From: Candidatus Kryptonium thompsonii
Lineage (GTDB): Bacteria; Bacteroidota; Ignavibacteria; Kryptoniales; Kryptoniaceae
Length of the DNA: 64,000 nt
Direction: 5' to 3'
Assembly (NCBI GenBank): GCA_001442925.1
Contig: LDXX01000001.1
Location: 1-64,000 of the forward strand
Positions 63,199 to 64,000 of this stretch are shown here, piece by piece (within the stretch, counting starts at the first letter, position 1; each line of letters opens with the position of its first letter). The notes under the pieces were generated by a model. It searched no databases. It had not been told where the DNA came from and worked only from the letters and a program-made list of their open reading frames with translations. The position numbers were made by a program, and so were the translations under genes.

Positions 63199-63894
63199 AT
63201 GCTTAAGCTTTTGCTTGATTCAATCCTTGATTTCATCTTCATCTATGAATGTGAAATTTGCCATCGACACCTTGAGGATAAGAAAACAATAATTTGTCTT
63301 GATTGTCTCCATAAAATTGAAAAAGTAGAGCCAATTGATATGAAGCAAAGTTTTGAGTTGAAATTTGGAAACCATGGATATATAACAAAGGCTTTTTCTT
63401 GTTTTCATTTTAAAGAGGAAGGCATTGTTCAGATGTTAATTCATGAGCTTAAATATCAAAATAAAAGAACCATCGGTATATTGCTTGGGGAGATCGTTGG
63501 CAACGCAATTAAACATGATGTTGACTTCACCAGCGCAGATGCTCTCCTACCAGTTCCACTTCATAAGATTAGACTCAGGGAGAGAGGATACAACCAAAGC
63601 GAACTAATCGCTAAAGGGATAAGCAAAGTCACAGGAGTAAAAGTCATAAACGACATGCTTATTAGAAAAAAGAACACTCAAACCCAGACAAAGTTAAACT
63701 TTGAACAGCGCCTGGAAAATGTCAAGGATGCTTTCGTGCTTAACGAAAAATATAAAGATTTTGTTGTTGGCAAAAGATTTGCCATAGTTGATGATGTTAT
63801 AACCACAGGCTCTACGCTGAATGAATGTGCGAAAGAACTTATTCGCTCAGGCGCTTCCCAAGTTTTAGCTTTGTCGGTGGCGGTCGCAAGTTAA
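63199..63894 (+). CDS. comF: ComF-family phosphoribosyltransferase-like protein
   Basis: A 231-residue ComF/GntX-family protein. A four-Cys zinc ribbon (CEICHRHL ... CLDCLHKI) is at the N-terminus; the phosphoribosyltransferase part has KYQNKRTIGILLGEI, LLPVPLHKIRLRERGYNQSELIAKGISK and the PRPP loop IVDDVITTGSTLNECAKEL. In naturally transformable bacteria ComF helps move incoming single-stranded DNA. It follows asd by 19 bases and ends convergent with an acyl-CoA dehydrogenase gene. Confidence 0.93.
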   Translation: MLKLLLDSILDFIFIYECEICHRHLEDKKTIICLDCLHKIEKVEPIDMKQSFELKFGNHGYITKAFSCFHFKEEGIVQMLIHELKYQNKRTIGILLGEIVGNAIKHDVDFTSADALLPVPLHKIRLRERGYNQSELIAKGISKVTGVKVINDMLIRKKNTQTQTKLNFEQRLENVKDAFVLNEKYKDFVVGKRFAIVDDVITTGSTLNECAKELIRSGASQVLALSVAVAS

Positions 63895-63899
63895 AAAAT

Positions 63900-64000
63900 T
63901 TAATCTAAATGTGATAACTCCTTCAAAATTTTGTTCGCTATGATAATTTTTTGAATTTCGCTCGTCCCTTCCCCTATCGTGAGAAGTTTTGCATCCCTGT
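63900..64000 (-). CDS. Acyl-CoA dehydrogenase, C-terminal end (partial)
   Basis: The minus strand encodes RDAKLLTIGEGTSEIQKIII followed by ANKILKEL, three more residues-plus and a stop at 63902-63900. The Y-R-D-A-K-x-x-x-I-x-E-G-T-S-E-I-Q stretch is the end signature of FAD-dependent acyl-CoA dehydrogenases, which oxidise acyl-CoA in fatty-acid or amino-acid breakdown. The rest lies outside the window. It converges with comF. Confidence 0.9.
   Translation of the reverse strand, partial: RDAKLLTIGEGTSEIQKIIIANKILKELSHLD

Noticed and set aside
1-64000. CRISPR arrays, rRNA genes and insertion sequences
   Set aside because: No regularly spaced repeats, no rRNA-like sequence and no transposase motifs were seen on either strand.

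Overview
The window looks like a chromosomal piece of an AT-rich, Gram-negative bacterium of the Fibrobacteres-Chlorobi-Bacteroidetes (FCB) assemblage, possibly an Ignavibacteria-, Chlorobi- or Kryptonia-like thermophile; that placement is inference. The strongest clue is a PorX-type response regulator fused to a PglZ phosphatase domain, a family tied to type IX secretion. Supporting clues are a heme-bearing outer-membrane-type protein, a Wzi-like capsule protein and strongly A/T-biased housekeeping genes. No rRNA, CRISPR array, integrase or transposase is visible.

Layout. 1-7.1 kb (+): the end of a polysaccharide locus (two glycosyltransferases, a flippase), then porX, tsaE, tsaB and accD. 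7.2-7.5 kb (-): tmRNA. 7.8-39.0 kb (-): a large surface-polysaccharide locus. Its downstream part holds a frameshifted methyltransferase, a UDP-glucuronate/UDP-xylose pair (ugd, UXS), rfbC, glmS, a Wzi-like protein and the initiating enzymes wecA-like and wecB. The middle part holds epimerases, two glycosyltransferases and an activated-heptose module (gmhA, gmhB, hddA, hddC) with a transaldolase-like aldolase. The upstream part is visibly less AT-rich and looks acquired: glycosyltransferase, O-antigen polymerase, methyltransferase and flippase. Between intact genes lie decayed genes that I reconstructed by reading across frames: a lipoprotein, an NAD-dependent epimerase, two glycosyltransferases and an FkbM-type methyltransferase. 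The locus therefore seems to turn over genes quickly.

The right edge of this locus has a striking control region. On the minus strand there is a TTGACA/TATACA promoter, an exact 12-base match to the enterobacterial ops element (the RfaH recruitment site) about 65-75 bases downstream of the predicted start, and a perfect CRP-type palindrome centred about 61.5 bases upstream of it. A tRNA-Arg(CCG) gene with its own consensus promoter fires the other way.

40-42 kb (+): pdxJ and a Cys/Met-metabolism PLP enzyme; then (-) a peroxiredoxin and an unknown protein. 43.1-45.1 kb (+): a mono-heme porin-like protein and a di-heme cytochrome c. 45.2-58.2 kb (-): one long co-directional block, tsaD, trpA, a chorismate mutase-MltG fusion, a membrane protein, ubiX, a DmpA-type peptidase, then the phosphate regulon phoB-phoR-pstS-pstC-pstA-pstB-phoU, with a four-copy, 11-base-period Pho box before pstS. 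58.3-63.9 kb (+): the diaminopimelate/lysine operon lysC-dapB-dapA-dapD-asd, then comF. The window ends inside a minus-strand acyl-CoA dehydrogenase.
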